DNA of 64,000 bases. Source: an uncultured Pelagibacteraceae bacterium (lineage in GTDB: Bacteria; Pseudomonadota; Alphaproteobacteria; Pelagibacterales; AG-422-B15). A program made the translations under genes and the position numbers. The notes under the pieces were generated by a model. The model had not been told where the DNA came from. It made no database searches and was given only the letters and a program-made list of their open reading frames with translations. The stretch spans positions 1-64,000 of the forward strand of contig CABYIR010000001.1 in the NCBI GenBank assembly GCA_902518955.1, given 5' to 3'. Positions 10,407-20,728 of this stretch are shown piece after piece; the first letter of the stretch is position 1, and each line of letters opens with the position of its first letter.

Positions 10407-11794
10407 AAGTAATTATTTGTGGAGCTGGGAAAGTAGGAACCAGTATTGCTCGACATCTCGTTGATCAAAATAATGATATAACCGTTATAGATCAATCTCA
10501 AGATCTTATCGATAATATTCGAGATAAGTTTGATTTAAAAACTATTATTGGTTCAGCTTCAAACCCCTCAATGTTACAAGAAGCAGGAGCTGACTCTGCT
10601 GATATGCTTATTGCAGTTACTCTTCAAGATGAAATTAATATGGTTGCTTGTCAAATGGCTCATACTTTTTTCAAAATTCCTCGAAAAATAGCAAGGATAA
10701 GATCGGAAGATTTTCTAAATCCAATATGGAGAGATTTATATAACGCGGATAATATGCCTATTGATTTAATAATAAGTCCAGAACTAGAAGTTGCTAAATC
10801 AATTTCTAGGCAGATTCAATCACCAGGGGCATATGATGTAGCTCCTTTCATAGATGATAGAATTCAATTAATAAATATTACCATTAATGAAAATTGTCCC
10901 TTAATAGACACTGAATTAAAAAATATACATGAGTTGTTTCAAGAAGACACCAATGAAAGTAAAAATTTAAGAGCAACTATTGTAGGAATTAATAGAAATG
11001 AAAAATTATTTATACCAGATAAAAACGACAAACTATTAGATAAGGATACTGTCTATTTATTGACTGATAGATCGCATTTAGATAGAGCTGTATCTGCTTT
11101 TGGCATAGATGAAAATCCAATTGATAAGATAATTATTATAGGTGGTGGAAATATTGGTTTTAATCTAGCAAGAGAATTAGAGGAAATTAATTCTAATATA
11201 TCAGTAACGATAATAGAGTCATCAAAAGAAAGATCTAACTATATAGCAGATCATTTAAAAAAAGCTTTAGTCCTAAGAGGCGATGGATTAGATCAATCAA
11301 TACTTGAAGAGGCAAATGTAGCTGAAGCAGATATGATACTTGCCCTAACTAATGATGACGAAACAAATATTATAACTTCAGCTATTGCAAGAAGAAATAA
11401 GTGTAAGTCATTAATACTTATTAATAATTCTGAATATTCTAATTTAAAAGAAGTGCTTGGAATCGATCGAATTATAGATCCAAGAATGATAACTGCATCA
11501 CAAATTTTAAAACATGTTCATAAAGGTAAAATTGAATCAGTTTATTCTATTAGCAACAACCAAGGTGAAATTATACATGCTCAGGCATTAAAAAATTCAA
11601 AGTTAATCAATGTACCACTGAAAGATTTGTCTATCCCTGATGGAATTAGAATAGGAATAATTTGTAGAGAAGGAAAAATATCTATTCCAGATAAAGAAAC
11701 AATTATTTATGAAAATGATGATGTAGTTTTTATATCTTTATTAAAATCTATTCGTAAAGCTGAGGATTTATTCCAAGTGAGTGAGATATACTAA
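10403..11794 (+). CDS. trkA: Trk system potassium uptake protein TrkA
   Basis: Two RCK/TrkA_N repeats (MKVIICGAGKVGTSIARHL; IIIIGGGNIGFNLARELE). Confidence 0.94.
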   Translation: MKVIICGAGKVGTSIARHLVDQNNDITVIDQSQDLIDNIRDKFDLKTIIGSASNPSMLQEAGADSADMLIAVTLQDEINMVACQMAHTFFKIPRKIARIRSEDFLNPIWRDLYNADNMPIDLIISPELEVAKSISRQIQSPGAYDVAPFIDDRIQLINITINENCPLIDTELKNIHELFQEDTNESKNLRATIVGINRNEKLFIPDKNDKLLDKDTVYLLTDRSHLDRAVSAFGIDENPIDKIIIIGGGNIGFNLARELEEINSNISVTIIESSKERSNYIADHLKKALVLRGDGLDQSILEEANVAEADMILALTNDDETNIITSAIARRNKCKSLILINNSEYSNLKEVLGIDRIIDPRMITASQILKHVHKGKIESVYSISNNQGEIIHAQALKNSKLINVPLKDLSIPDGIRIGIICREGKISIPDKETIIYENDDVVFISLLKSIRKAEDLFQVSEIY

Positions 11795-11795
11795 A

Positions 11796-12653
11796 ATGAG
11801 CAGAGTTGTTTTCGTAAATGGTGATTACCTTCCTTATGAAAAATCAAAGGTTCATATTGAAGATCGTGGCTATCAATTTGCTGACGGAGTTTATGAAGTA
11901 TTTTCTGTAATTGAAGATAAACTAGCTGATTATGATGCTCATATGAGCAGACTCTTAAGATCTTTATCTGAACTTAAAATCAAATTACCTTACTCAAGAA
12001 AATCAATATTTTTTCATATTTCAAATATTGTAAAACAGAACCTTATTTCAAATGGACTTGTTTATCTACAAATTTCTAGAGGTGTTGCCGCAAGAGATTT
12101 TAAATTTCCAAATAACACAAAAAGCTCACTTGTAATTATTGGAAAAAATATACCTTTAGATGAATACACTAATGCTTTTGATAAGGGTATAAACGTATCA
12201 ACAACTAGAGATTTAAGATGGAAAAGGGTTGATATCAAATCTTTAAATCTACTAGCTCCTGTTTTAGCAAAACAAGATGCTTACGAAAAAAATTGTCAAG
12301 AATCTTGGTTACTCGATGATAATAATTTTATTACAGAGGGAAGTTCAAGTAATGCTTGGATTTATCGTGATGGAACTTTGATAACAAGACCGGTCTCAAA
12401 TTCTATTTTGAATGGAATTACAAGATCAACGTTAATTAGAGGACTTAAAAAAAGAAAAATTAAGTATAAAGAAGCTAAGTTTAATTTAGATGATGTTAAA
12501 AAATCAAGTGAAGCTTTTATAACTAGTGCTACTCAACATGTAATGCCCGTAGTTAGAGTTAATAATATTGAAATCGGGAAGGGCGTACCAGGCCCGAGAG
12601 CTCTTGATTTTAGGGCCGCATATATGGAGAGCTTAAAATTAACAGAACTTTAA
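11796..12653 (+). CDS. dat: D-amino-acid transaminase (class IV aminotransferase)
   Basis: VHIEDRGYQFADGVYEV, KSLNLLAPVLAKQDA, ITEGSSSNAWI; start chosen at ATG 11796. Confidence 0.9.
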   Translation: MSRVVFVNGDYLPYEKSKVHIEDRGYQFADGVYEVFSVIEDKLADYDAHMSRLLRSLSELKIKLPYSRKSIFFHISNIVKQNLISNGLVYLQISRGVAARDFKFPNNTKSSLVIIGKNIPLDEYTNAFDKGINVSTTRDLRWKRVDIKSLNLLAPVLAKQDAYEKNCQESWLLDDNNFITEGSSSNAWIYRDGTLITRPVSNSILNGITRSTLIRGLKKRKIKYKEAKFNLDDVKKSSEAFITSATQHVMPVVRVNNIEIGKGVPGPRALDFRAAYMESLKLTEL

Positions 12654-12706
12654 AAAAAAAAACCGAAGCATTCATTATAAACCCAATCTTACCCAATTCT
12701 GTTGGT

Positions 12707-13726
12707 ATGGATCCTGAGGAGATGATGAGTGAAATGGTTAATTTATGCTTTAATTTAAATATCAATATTCTTGGTAAAAAAACTATTAATATTAAAAAGA
12801 TAAATGCTTCTACATTGATTGGAAAAGGAACTCTGACTGATTTACTGGATGAAATTAATTTAAAAAAACTTACTTTATTAATTTGTAATTCTTCATTAAC
12901 GCCAAATCAACAAAGGAATTTAGAAAATTTCTTAAAAGTAAAAGTTGTTGATAGAAGTGGAATAATCATCGAAATTTTTGCTAAAAGAGCTTTATCAAGT
13001 GAGGGAAAACTACAAGTTCAGTTAGCAGAAATGGTTTACAGAAAATCTAGGTTGGTTCGGGCATGGACTCACCTAGAGAGACAAAGAGGTGGTACATCTT
13101 TTGTTGGTGGACCTGGAGAGCTTCAAATAGAACTAGATAGAAGATTAATTCAAGAAAAAATCGACAAAATTAAGAAAAGATTAAAAAATGTATCAAAAAG
13201 AAGAACTATCCAGAGAAAACTAAGAAGTAGAAATAATTTTAAAATCTTTGCTATTGTTGGTTATACAAATGCAGGTAAAACCCTTTTATTCAATCAACTT
13301 ACAAAGCAAAAGAAAGAAAGCGCAAACAAGCTATTTGCAACATTAGATACAAAGATAAGTCGTATTTTTCTTAGGAATAATTTGTCGGTTGGCTTGATTG
13401 ATACAGTAGGATTTATAAATAATATTCCAACCCAATTAATAGAGTCTTTTAAAGCAACACTAGAAGAAATAAATGAGTCAGATTATATAATTAATGTTGT
13501 TGATATTAATGATATGAATTTTCAGTCAAAAATAAATACTACAAAAAAAATTCTTAGAGATACGGGTGTATCTAATCATAAAATTAAAAATATGATCACT
13601 GTATTTAACAAGATTGATTTACAAAAAAAAACTTTCAACAATACAAAAATTAATATAAGCTATGTTAGTGCTTTAACTGGAGATGGATTAGACAAATTAA
13701 AAGCACAAATGACTAAAAGTATTTAA
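12707..13726 (+). CDS. hflX: GTPase HflX (conserved N-terminus extends upstream of the listed ATG)
   Basis: Walker A GYTNAGKTLLFNQL, HflX signature LERQRGGTSFVGGPGELQIELDRR; upstream in-frame codons encode KKKTEAFIINPILPNSVG. Confidence 0.92.
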   Translation: MDPEEMMSEMVNLCFNLNINILGKKTINIKKINASTLIGKGTLTDLLDEINLKKLTLLICNSSLTPNQQRNLENFLKVKVVDRSGIIIEIFAKRALSSEGKLQVQLAEMVYRKSRLVRAWTHLERQRGGTSFVGGPGELQIELDRRLIQEKIDKIKKRLKNVSKRRTIQRKLRSRNNFKIFAIVGYTNAGKTLLFNQLTKQKKESANKLFATLDTKISRIFLRNNLSVGLIDTVGFINNIPTQLIESFKATLEEINESDYIINVVDINDMNFQSKINTTKKILRDTGVSNHKIKNMITVFNKIDLQKKTFNNTKINISYVSALTGDGLDKLKAQMTKSI

Positions 13727-13727
13727 T

Positions 13728-14459
13728 TCAAATCCTTTCTAAGATGATATTGAGTACGCTATTTTTACCTTCAATAGAGGTCATTCTTAAATTACCATTG
13801 ATATATTCGAACTTAATGACCATTTCATAAGGTATCTCCAATGGGTTTGTCTTATTCTTTATTTTGTAGCCACCAATTTTATTTGAAGTTATTAGACATT
13901 TAATGCTATTTGTATCTTCGCTTATTTTTGTAATAAATAAATCTAACCTTCTTTTAGCATCATAAATCCTAAAATTCTTATTACAGTTTTCTAAATTTAT
14001 AAAATTTGCTAAATTATAAAATATTAAGGCAGGATCAATCACATCAATCAACATATTGCTGTTAATAGGAGTTAATTTAGATTTATCATAAGACGGTATG
14101 CGATTTCCTTTGATGTTATTTGGATCATTAAAATCTATAGAATATTTTTTTGACGAATTTTCTTTTTGCTCTATGTATTCATAGCTTTTTGCAAGAAATT
14201 CTTTTTTATCAATCTTGCCTCGTGAAAATCCTTCACCATTAGTCTCATCTGTAAGAAATCCTATTAAATTATTCTGCGAAGATAAATTAAACTGTAGATT
14301 ATAATCATTATCTTTAATATTCATTTCATAAGAGAATTTATAAATTATTTTTTTTATTGGGCCAAATTTAGCCGAAAGAGTAAATTCATCCGAATAAACA
14401 TATGCACTTTGAAATAAAACAAATAATATAAGTAGAGTATATGTGTTTATTTTTTTCAC
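13728..14459 (-). CDS. Secreted DUF3108-like protein
   Basis: Signal peptide, ~240 aa beta-rich, DPALIFYNLANF motif; family assignment by pattern. Confidence 0.55.
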   Translation of the reverse strand: MKKINTYTLLILFVLFQSAYVYSDEFTLSAKFGPIKKIIYKFSYEMNIKDNDYNLQFNLSSQNNLIGFLTDETNGEGFSRGKIDKKEFLAKSYEYIEQKENSSKKYSIDFNDPNNIKGNRIPSYDKSKLTPINSNMLIDVIDPALIFYNLANFINLENCNKNFRIYDAKRRLDLFITKISEDTNSIKCLITSNKIGGYKIKNKTNPLEIPYEMVIKFEYINGNLRMTSIEGKNSVLNIILERI

Positions 14460-14499
14460 TAATTTATTTATTATATCATAATTTATTATTTAAAAAATA

Positions 14500-15267
14500 A
14501 TGTATTGTATAGCTGGAAAAAATCAATGTTCTCTTGATGCTTTATCATATTTGATTTCTAGGAATGACATTGATAAAAGAAATTTGTCTGTTTGTATTAA
14601 CTCTGATGATGATGGTAATGATAATTGGCAACCTTCATTAATGAAATATGCGAATGATAACGATATATCAATATTATCTTTAAATGATCTTTATAAAATT
14701 AAAAATCTTTATTTTTTTTCATTAGAATTTGATAAGATAATTAAGACAAAAAAATTCTTAAGTAAAAATTTATTTAATTTTCATTTTAGTTTGCTTCCCA
14801 AGTATAGAGGTTGTCATACAAATTATCTTCAAATTAGAAATGGTGAAACTGAAACTGGCGTTACATGCCATGAAATAGATGATGGTATTGATACCGGCCG
14901 AATTATTGATCGTTTAATTTATCAAATTGATATTAATGACACCTCAAAAGACAACTATTTAAAATTAATGTCATCAGCATCTAAGCTTTTTATAAATATA
15001 TTTGATTTAATTTTATCGGGTAATTACTCATCAACTGAACAAAAACAATCAGATGCATCATATTTTTCAAGAAAATCAATTAATTATAAAGAAGAGAAAG
15101 TAAATAATGAAGGAGATCTAATTACAATTCATAATCAAATAAGATCTCTTATTTTCCCTCCTTATCAAATTCCCATAGTTAGAAATAAAGAAATAATAAA
15201 AAGCAAACTGTTTGACGATCACCTCATTTTAACGGATATTGATAATAAGGTGCATGTCTATGATTAA
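14500..15267 (+). CDS. Formyltransferase family protein (sugar N-formyltransferase-like)
   Basis: NFHFSLLPKYRGCHTNYLQIRNGETETGVTCHEIDDGIDTGRII matches the formyltransferase core (HxSLLPxYRG..TGVT.H..D.G.D.G.I). Confidence 0.85.
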   Translation: MYCIAGKNQCSLDALSYLISRNDIDKRNLSVCINSDDDGNDNWQPSLMKYANDNDISILSLNDLYKIKNLYFFSLEFDKIIKTKKFLSKNLFNFHFSLLPKYRGCHTNYLQIRNGETETGVTCHEIDDGIDTGRIIDRLIYQIDINDTSKDNYLKLMSSASKLFINIFDLILSGNYSSTEQKQSDASYFSRKSINYKEEKVNNEGDLITIHNQIRSLIFPPYQIPIVRNKEIIKSKLFDDHLILTDIDNKVHVYD

Positions 15268-16267
15268 AATAGGAATAATTGGTATGGGTTATTGGGGCCC
15301 AAATCTTTATCGAAATTTTGACTCAAGTAAATATTTCTTTGTAAAATATGTCTGTGATCGAGACTTAAAAGTGCTAAGAAAGATTTCTGTAAATAATGAA
15401 CTTACATCAAAAGTTAATAATTATAAAAAAATTATAAATGACATTGATATTCAGGCTGTGGTCATTGCTACACCAGTAAGTACACATTACTCTTTGGCTA
15501 AGGAATGCTTAGAAGCAGGGAAACACGTTTTTGTAGAAAAACCTTTAGCTGACTCATCAAAAAAATGTCAAAGTTTAATTAATATTGCTAAAAAAAATTC
15601 ATTAATCATATTTGTTGACCATACATTTTTATATACATCTGCAGTTAATAAAATGAAAGAAATTGCTAGTAAAAAAGATTTTGGAAATTTACTTTATTAT
15701 GACTCTACTAGGATAAATCTTGGGCTTATACAAAATGATATTAATGTAATGTGGGATTTAGCAGTTCATGATTTAGCGATTTTAAATTTTGTTGAAAATA
15801 GGAAACCTAAAATAGTATCTGCTGTTGGTCACAAGCATTTTAAGTCGAAACCTGTTACATCTGCATATTTAACAGTTAAGTATGATAATAATTTTGTTGC
15901 GCATATCAATGTAAATTGGCTATCTCCTGTTAAAATTAGACAAACTATATTAGGTGGGTCAAAAAAAATGATTCTATACAATGATCTTGAACCAAGTGAC
16001 AAGATAAAAGTATTTAACAAGGGAGTGGATGTTATTAAAAACGAAAACTCGCCTTCAAATTTAGTAGAATACAAAGTTGGCGATTCATTTCTTCCAAGTC
16101 TAAAAAATACTGAAGCTTTAAAAACTGCTGTTTTAGAATTTAAAAAAATGATAAATAACAAGCAATATAAATCTAGATCTACAGGAAAAAATGGAATGGA
16201 TGTGGTCAAGATTCTCGAAGCTGCTGATAAATCTATGGCAAATAATGGAAGACCAATAAAAGTTTAG
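15254..16267 (+). CDS. Gfo/Idh/MocA family oxidoreductase
   Basis: IGIIGMGYWGPNLYRNF, VVIATPVSTHYSLAKECLEAGKHVFVEKPLA; internal start preferred over 15239. Confidence 0.92.
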   Translation: MSMIKIGIIGMGYWGPNLYRNFDSSKYFFVKYVCDRDLKVLRKISVNNELTSKVNNYKKIINDIDIQAVVIATPVSTHYSLAKECLEAGKHVFVEKPLADSSKKCQSLINIAKKNSLIIFVDHTFLYTSAVNKMKEIASKKDFGNLLYYDSTRINLGLIQNDINVMWDLAVHDLAILNFVENRKPKIVSAVGHKHFKSKPVTSAYLTVKYDNNFVAHINVNWLSPVKIRQTILGGSKKMILYNDLEPSDKIKVFNKGVDVIKNENSPSNLVEYKVGDSFLPSLKNTEALKTAVLEFKKMINNKQYKSRSTGKNGMDVVKILEAADKSMANNGRPIKV

Positions 16268-16269
16268 AT

Positions 16270-17364
16270 ATGAATGTTCCTTACTTTGATCTTCAACGAC
16301 AATACAAAGTTTTAAAAAACGATTTAGAGAAAAGCGTATTGAATTCCTTAAGATCAACTCAATATAGTCTTGGACCTGAAGTTGAATTATTTGAAAATAA
16401 CTTCTCTAATTTTATAGGAACAAATTATTGTACGGCAGTTAATACAGGTACAAGTGCCTTACATTTAGCTCTTCTTGCCTGTGGAATAGGGGCGGGCGAT
16501 GAAGTAATTACTGTTTCAATGACATTTATTGCAACAGTAATGTCAATTTCTTATACAGGTGCAAAACCAGTTTTTGTTGATGTTTTTGAAGATACACAAT
16601 TAATGGATTATAGAAATATTGAAAACAAAATAAACAATAGGACAAAAGCTATAGTAGTTGTTCATCTTTATGGTCAATGTGCAGAAATGAGTTCAATCAA
16701 AAAAATATCAAAAAAGTATAATCTTAAAATAATAGAAGATTCATCCCAAGCTCATGGTGCCAAATTTAATAATTTTAATGCAGGCTCTATAGGCGATATT
16801 GGGACTTTTAGTTTTTATCCAGGAAAAAATTTAGGTGCAAGTGGAGAAGGTGGGGCAATTACAACCAATAATAAAAATTTTGACAAAAAAATAAAAAACT
16901 TGAGAAACTGGTCTCAGCCCAAAAGATATTACCATAATGAAATTTCATATAACTATAGAATGGACGCAATTCAAGCCGCTACATTAAATGTAAAGCTTAA
17001 ATATATTAAAAAATGGACAAATGATAGAAGAAGAATTGCAAAAACTTACCAATCATTAATTAAGAATAGTAAATTTTCTATTACAATGGAAAATCAAAAT
17101 AATTATCATGTTTATCATATATTTAGTTTGTTTTACAAAAGGAGAAATATTCTTCATAAATACTTAAATGCAAATGGTGTAGGGACAAATTTTCATTATC
17201 CTGTACCTGCCCACTTGCAAAAGCCATATCTAGAGTTAGGATATAAAAAAAATGACCTACCCATAACAGAAAAGATTTCTAATAGTCAATTATCTATTCC
17301 CATTTTTCCTGAAATGAAAAAAAAAGAAGTGGAATATGTAATCAAATTGTTAAATAATTTTTAG
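16270..17364 (+). CDS. DegT/DnrJ/EryC1/StrS family sugar aminotransferase
   Basis: YFDLQRQY, NTGTSALHLALLACGIGAGDEVI, IIEDSSQAHGA, PGKNLGASGEGGAI (PLP Lys). Confidence 0.94.
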   Translation: MNVPYFDLQRQYKVLKNDLEKSVLNSLRSTQYSLGPEVELFENNFSNFIGTNYCTAVNTGTSALHLALLACGIGAGDEVITVSMTFIATVMSISYTGAKPVFVDVFEDTQLMDYRNIENKINNRTKAIVVVHLYGQCAEMSSIKKISKKYNLKIIEDSSQAHGAKFNNFNAGSIGDIGTFSFYPGKNLGASGEGGAITTNNKNFDKKIKNLRNWSQPKRYYHNEISYNYRMDAIQAATLNVKLKYIKKWTNDRRRIAKTYQSLIKNSKFSITMENQNNYHVYHIFSLFYKRRNILHKYLNANGVGTNFHYPVPAHLQKPYLELGYKKNDLPITEKISNSQLSIPIFPEMKKKEVEYVIKLLNNF

Positions 17365-18432
17365 ATGAAAATTTTGCATATATCTAATTTTGGAGATAAA
17401 CATAATGGCAGACTGTATTGGAATCAGTGTTATAAAATTTCGAATGGTCTCATCAGAAATGGTCATAATGTATACAATTTTAGTGATAGAGATAAATCTA
17501 GATCTGACTTATTAAACAAGTTTAATAATAACAAAAAACTTCAGTCTTCAATTATTGAAACTGTTAAAATTTATCACCCAGATGTAGTCCTCATAGGACA
17601 TGCTGACAGAATACACATAGAAACACTTGAACAAATAAGAAGTATCAGTCCGAGCATCAAAATCGCTGAATGGAATGTTGATAATTATTTGCTTGATAAT
17701 ACCGAACATAAATTAAAAACAAGATCAAGATATCTCGATGGTATCTTTTCAACAACAGCAGATAATAAATTGTCTGAATGCTTATCAGATAACTTCATTA
17801 CCTTTTTTCCTAATATTGTAGACCCAACGATTGAAACACTAAAAATTTTTAACAATCCTGAGCATAATAAAGATATTTTTTTTGCAATGTCTCATGGAGT
17901 AGGTACAGGTAAATTAAGAAAAAAAAATACAAAAAAAGAACTTAATGATCCAAGAGTTATTTTTGCAAAAGAAATTATTGCTGCAGACATAGATGTAAAA
18001 TGTAATTTTTTTGGATTTAACAACATAAGTCCTGTTTGGGCAGAAGAATTTAACAATGAAATTAATTCGTGTTATATGGGCCTTTGTTTACAAAGAAAAC
18101 CACAATTGAAATTTTGTTTATCAGATAGGATTGCGCAATATGGAGGTAACGGACTAATGTTATTTATTGAGAGAGATACGCAATTTAATGAATTTTTGAA
18201 TGATAATGAAGAGGCGGTATTCTTTGAAGGCATTGACGATCTTCTAAAAAAAATAAATTATTTTAAAAAAAATAAAGTTGAGTCATTAAAGATAGCTGAA
18301 GCTGGTTACAAGAAATTGCATGCATTTTGTAATGAAAAAGTAGTAGCAAATTATTTTCTTGATTGCCTCTTTAGTAAAAGTTTAAGTAATTTCAAAGCTA
18401 AATACAGCTGGCCAATCCACTTATATGAATAA
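17365..18432 (+). CDS. CgeB-like glycosyltransferase
   Basis: IKIAEWNVDNYLL, RIAQYGGNGLMLFIERDTQF...EAVFFEGIDDLLKKI pattern. Confidence 0.65.
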   Translation: MKILHISNFGDKHNGRLYWNQCYKISNGLIRNGHNVYNFSDRDKSRSDLLNKFNNNKKLQSSIIETVKIYHPDVVLIGHADRIHIETLEQIRSISPSIKIAEWNVDNYLLDNTEHKLKTRSRYLDGIFSTTADNKLSECLSDNFITFFPNIVDPTIETLKIFNNPEHNKDIFFAMSHGVGTGKLRKKNTKKELNDPRVIFAKEIIAADIDVKCNFFGFNNISPVWAEEFNNEINSCYMGLCLQRKPQLKFCLSDRIAQYGGNGLMLFIERDTQFNEFLNDNEEAVFFEGIDDLLKKINYFKKNKVESLKIAEAGYKKLHAFCNEKVVANYFLDCLFSKSLSNFKAKYSWPIHLYE

Positions 18433-18626
18433 ATTATATTTTATTGTTAGTGTAGGGTATGTATAAAAGGATTTTTTATGTAATATTTGATATTTCTTTG
18501 TTTTTTGATATTCGTATAATATATATTATGTCAAATAAATAAAACGCAATCTAATCAATGTAATAATACGATTATTAAATTTGTTAGCTTAATTAAACAA
18601 TAATATTAAATATATATAATAAGATA

Positions 18627-19730
18627 TTGATAAATATGAATTATTTAATTTACAGGGATGATGGTATAGGTGACTTAATTGTATCCACACCATTAATTAA
18701 GTTTATAAGAGAAAACGATAAAAATTCTTATATCACTCTAATTTGTTCTAAAAGAAATATTGAGCTTGCCCATTTATTTAAATCGAACTGCTTTATAGAT
18801 AATCTTATTAATATTGATGAATATGATACACATATTAAAAAATTTTCTTTTTATAGAATTGTTAATTATTTAAAAATCGATCATATAATTATCTTAAAAT
18901 CGAGCAATTTTAGCATATTTTTGTCAAAATTAGTTAAAATCGCAAGTTCAAAAAATATATATATATCCGGTGTAGTTCCACTAAATTCATCAAAAAATGG
19001 AAAAAATAGATATAAACCTAGCAAATTCCTAGTAAATCAAATCTTTGATAATCATGAAATTATTGATTGTAGAAATGACTATGTATATAGCAAGGATATC
19101 CAAATGCTTGAACATTATTCAAATCTTGGAAATCAAATTTTTAAATCTACCTTAAAAAGTAATATTAATGATATTCCATATTTTGAACCTAAGGAATTAC
19201 AAGTTAACGCAGATTTTATAACATTAACAAAAAAAATCTTATATCAAAAAAAAATGATGCTTTTTCACTTTGACGAGAAGTGGGACGCTACAGATTATTC
19301 ATTAGACGAAATAATTTACTTATTAAATGTTTTCATAAATTCATTTGGTGGTTTTATTTTTATGACACATGGGTTAATAAAGAATAAATACTACGATCAT
19401 ATTATAAATAATTATGAATTAAAAAAATATTTGACCCCTACTCATAATTATAAAATATACATGTCTAAAATTAATAAAAATTTTTTCTCATTTCCTAATC
19501 TTAAGATTAATGAATTAATGTATATAATTTCAAATTCAGATTTTGTTATTGAGCCTCACGGCGCTCTTACACACATAGCCAGTATCTATAATAAACCAGT
19601 AATAGATTTGGTGCCAAAAAATAAGATTAATTTTTTATCAAAATGGAAACCTAAAAGTAAAAAAATGAAACAAATAGTAATTGATAATAAAGATGAAATA
19701 ATAGAAAACATGAATGAGTTTATCGCCTAA
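18627..19730 (+). CDS. Glycosyltransferase family 9 (heptosyltransferase-like)
   Basis: YRDDGIGDLIVSTPLIKFIRE N-terminus; C-terminal SDFVIEPHGALTHIASIYNKPVIDL. Confidence 0.85.
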   Translation: MINMNYLIYRDDGIGDLIVSTPLIKFIRENDKNSYITLICSKRNIELAHLFKSNCFIDNLINIDEYDTHIKKFSFYRIVNYLKIDHIIILKSSNFSIFLSKLVKIASSKNIYISGVVPLNSSKNGKNRYKPSKFLVNQIFDNHEIIDCRNDYVYSKDIQMLEHYSNLGNQIFKSTLKSNINDIPYFEPKELQVNADFITLTKKILYQKKMMLFHFDEKWDATDYSLDEIIYLLNVFINSFGGFIFMTHGLIKNKYYDHIINNYELKKYLTPTHNYKIYMSKINKNFFSFPNLKINELMYIISNSDFVIEPHGALTHIASIYNKPVIDLVPKNKINFLSKWKPKSKKMKQIVIDNKDEIIENMNEFIA

Positions 19731-20728
19731 TTCTTTCTTTCGAAAGAGATCATTTCGTCGATTAGATTAGTAAAAGATTTATTACATTTCCATTTAAGAT
19801 ATTTTTTTGCTTTCGACGAATTTCCTGAGCTGTTCTTTATATCTAGAGGCCTAAATAATTTTTTATTGATTTTAATAATGATCTTATCATTATCAGAATC
19901 AACAAGAATCTCATTAAGCCCGCGACCTTTCCATGTAGTTATTAAAGAAAGTCTATTACAAACTATATCAATAAATTTTTTTATTGAATAATTAACGCCT
20001 GATGTAATCAAAAAATCGTTAGCAGATTTATATTGCATCATAAGGTACATTGCCCTTACATAATCTTCAGCGTGCCCCCAATCTCTTTTTGAATATATAT
20101 TTCCTAATTCAAATGAGTGATTTTTATTATTAGTATATTTAAGTAAATTCTTAATAATTTTTTTTGAAACATAGTTTTCATCTCTAAGCGGAGACTCATG
20201 ATTGAATAAAATTCCATTACAGGCAAAAAGACCATAATTACTTCTATAATTTAATGTAAGTTGGTGTGCGGACAATTTTGATATTGCGTATGGACTAAGA
20301 GGGTTAAATTTTGTCCTATCGTTACATTTATTGTTTACATTTCCGAACATTTCAGAAGATGAAGCTTGATAATATTTAATTTTTCTATTGGATAAATAGA
20401 TTGAGTTAAGTATCTGAAGACTATCTAAAGTATTAGATTTAAATGTTTTAATAGGATATTTAAATGATTTGGATACTGAACTAGAAGCCGATAAATTATA
20501 GATTTCATCAAGCTTTTCAGTAATAAAAAATTTTGAGGAACCTAAAATACTATTATTAAATATCTTTATTTTTTTTTTTATACCAAGAGATTTTAGACGC
20601 CAAAGATTGACGGTATTGGGTCTCCTTGATGTGCCAATTACATTATAATTTTTTGAAATTAACAACTTCGTCAAATATGCACCATCTTGACCAGAGATAC
20701 CGGTAATTAATGCTTTCTTTTTTTTCAT
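19727..20728 (-). CDS. GDP-mannose 4,6-dehydratase-like NAD-dependent epimerase/dehydratase
   Basis: KALITGISGQDGAYLTKLLISKNYNVIGTSRR, SSSEMFG, PYAISKLSAHQLTLNYRSNYG; diverged from canonical Gmd. Confidence 0.82.
   Translation of the reverse strand: MKKKKALITGISGQDGAYLTKLLISKNYNVIGTSRRPNTVNLWRLKSLGIKKKIKIFNNSILGSSKFFITEKLDEIYNLSASSSVSKSFKYPIKTFKSNTLDSLQILNSIYLSNRKIKYYQASSSEMFGNVNNKCNDRTKFNPLSPYAISKLSAHQLTLNYRSNYGLFACNGILFNHESPLRDENYVSKKIIKNLLKYTNNKNHSFELGNIYSKRDWGHAEDYVRAMYLMMQYKSANDFLITSGVNYSIKKFIDIVCNRLSLITTWKGRGLNEILVDSDNDKIIIKINKKLFRPLDIKNSSGNSSKAKKYLKWKCNKSFTNLIDEMISFERKN

Noticed and set aside
8419-10501. Antisense ORFs 8419..8622(-) and 10277..10501(-)
   Set aside because: Embedded in ntrY and ntrX/trkA with no protein-like features.
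15829-16357. Antisense ORFs 15829..16209(-) and 16133..16357(-)
   Set aside because: Shadow frames of the Gfo/Idh and DegT genes.
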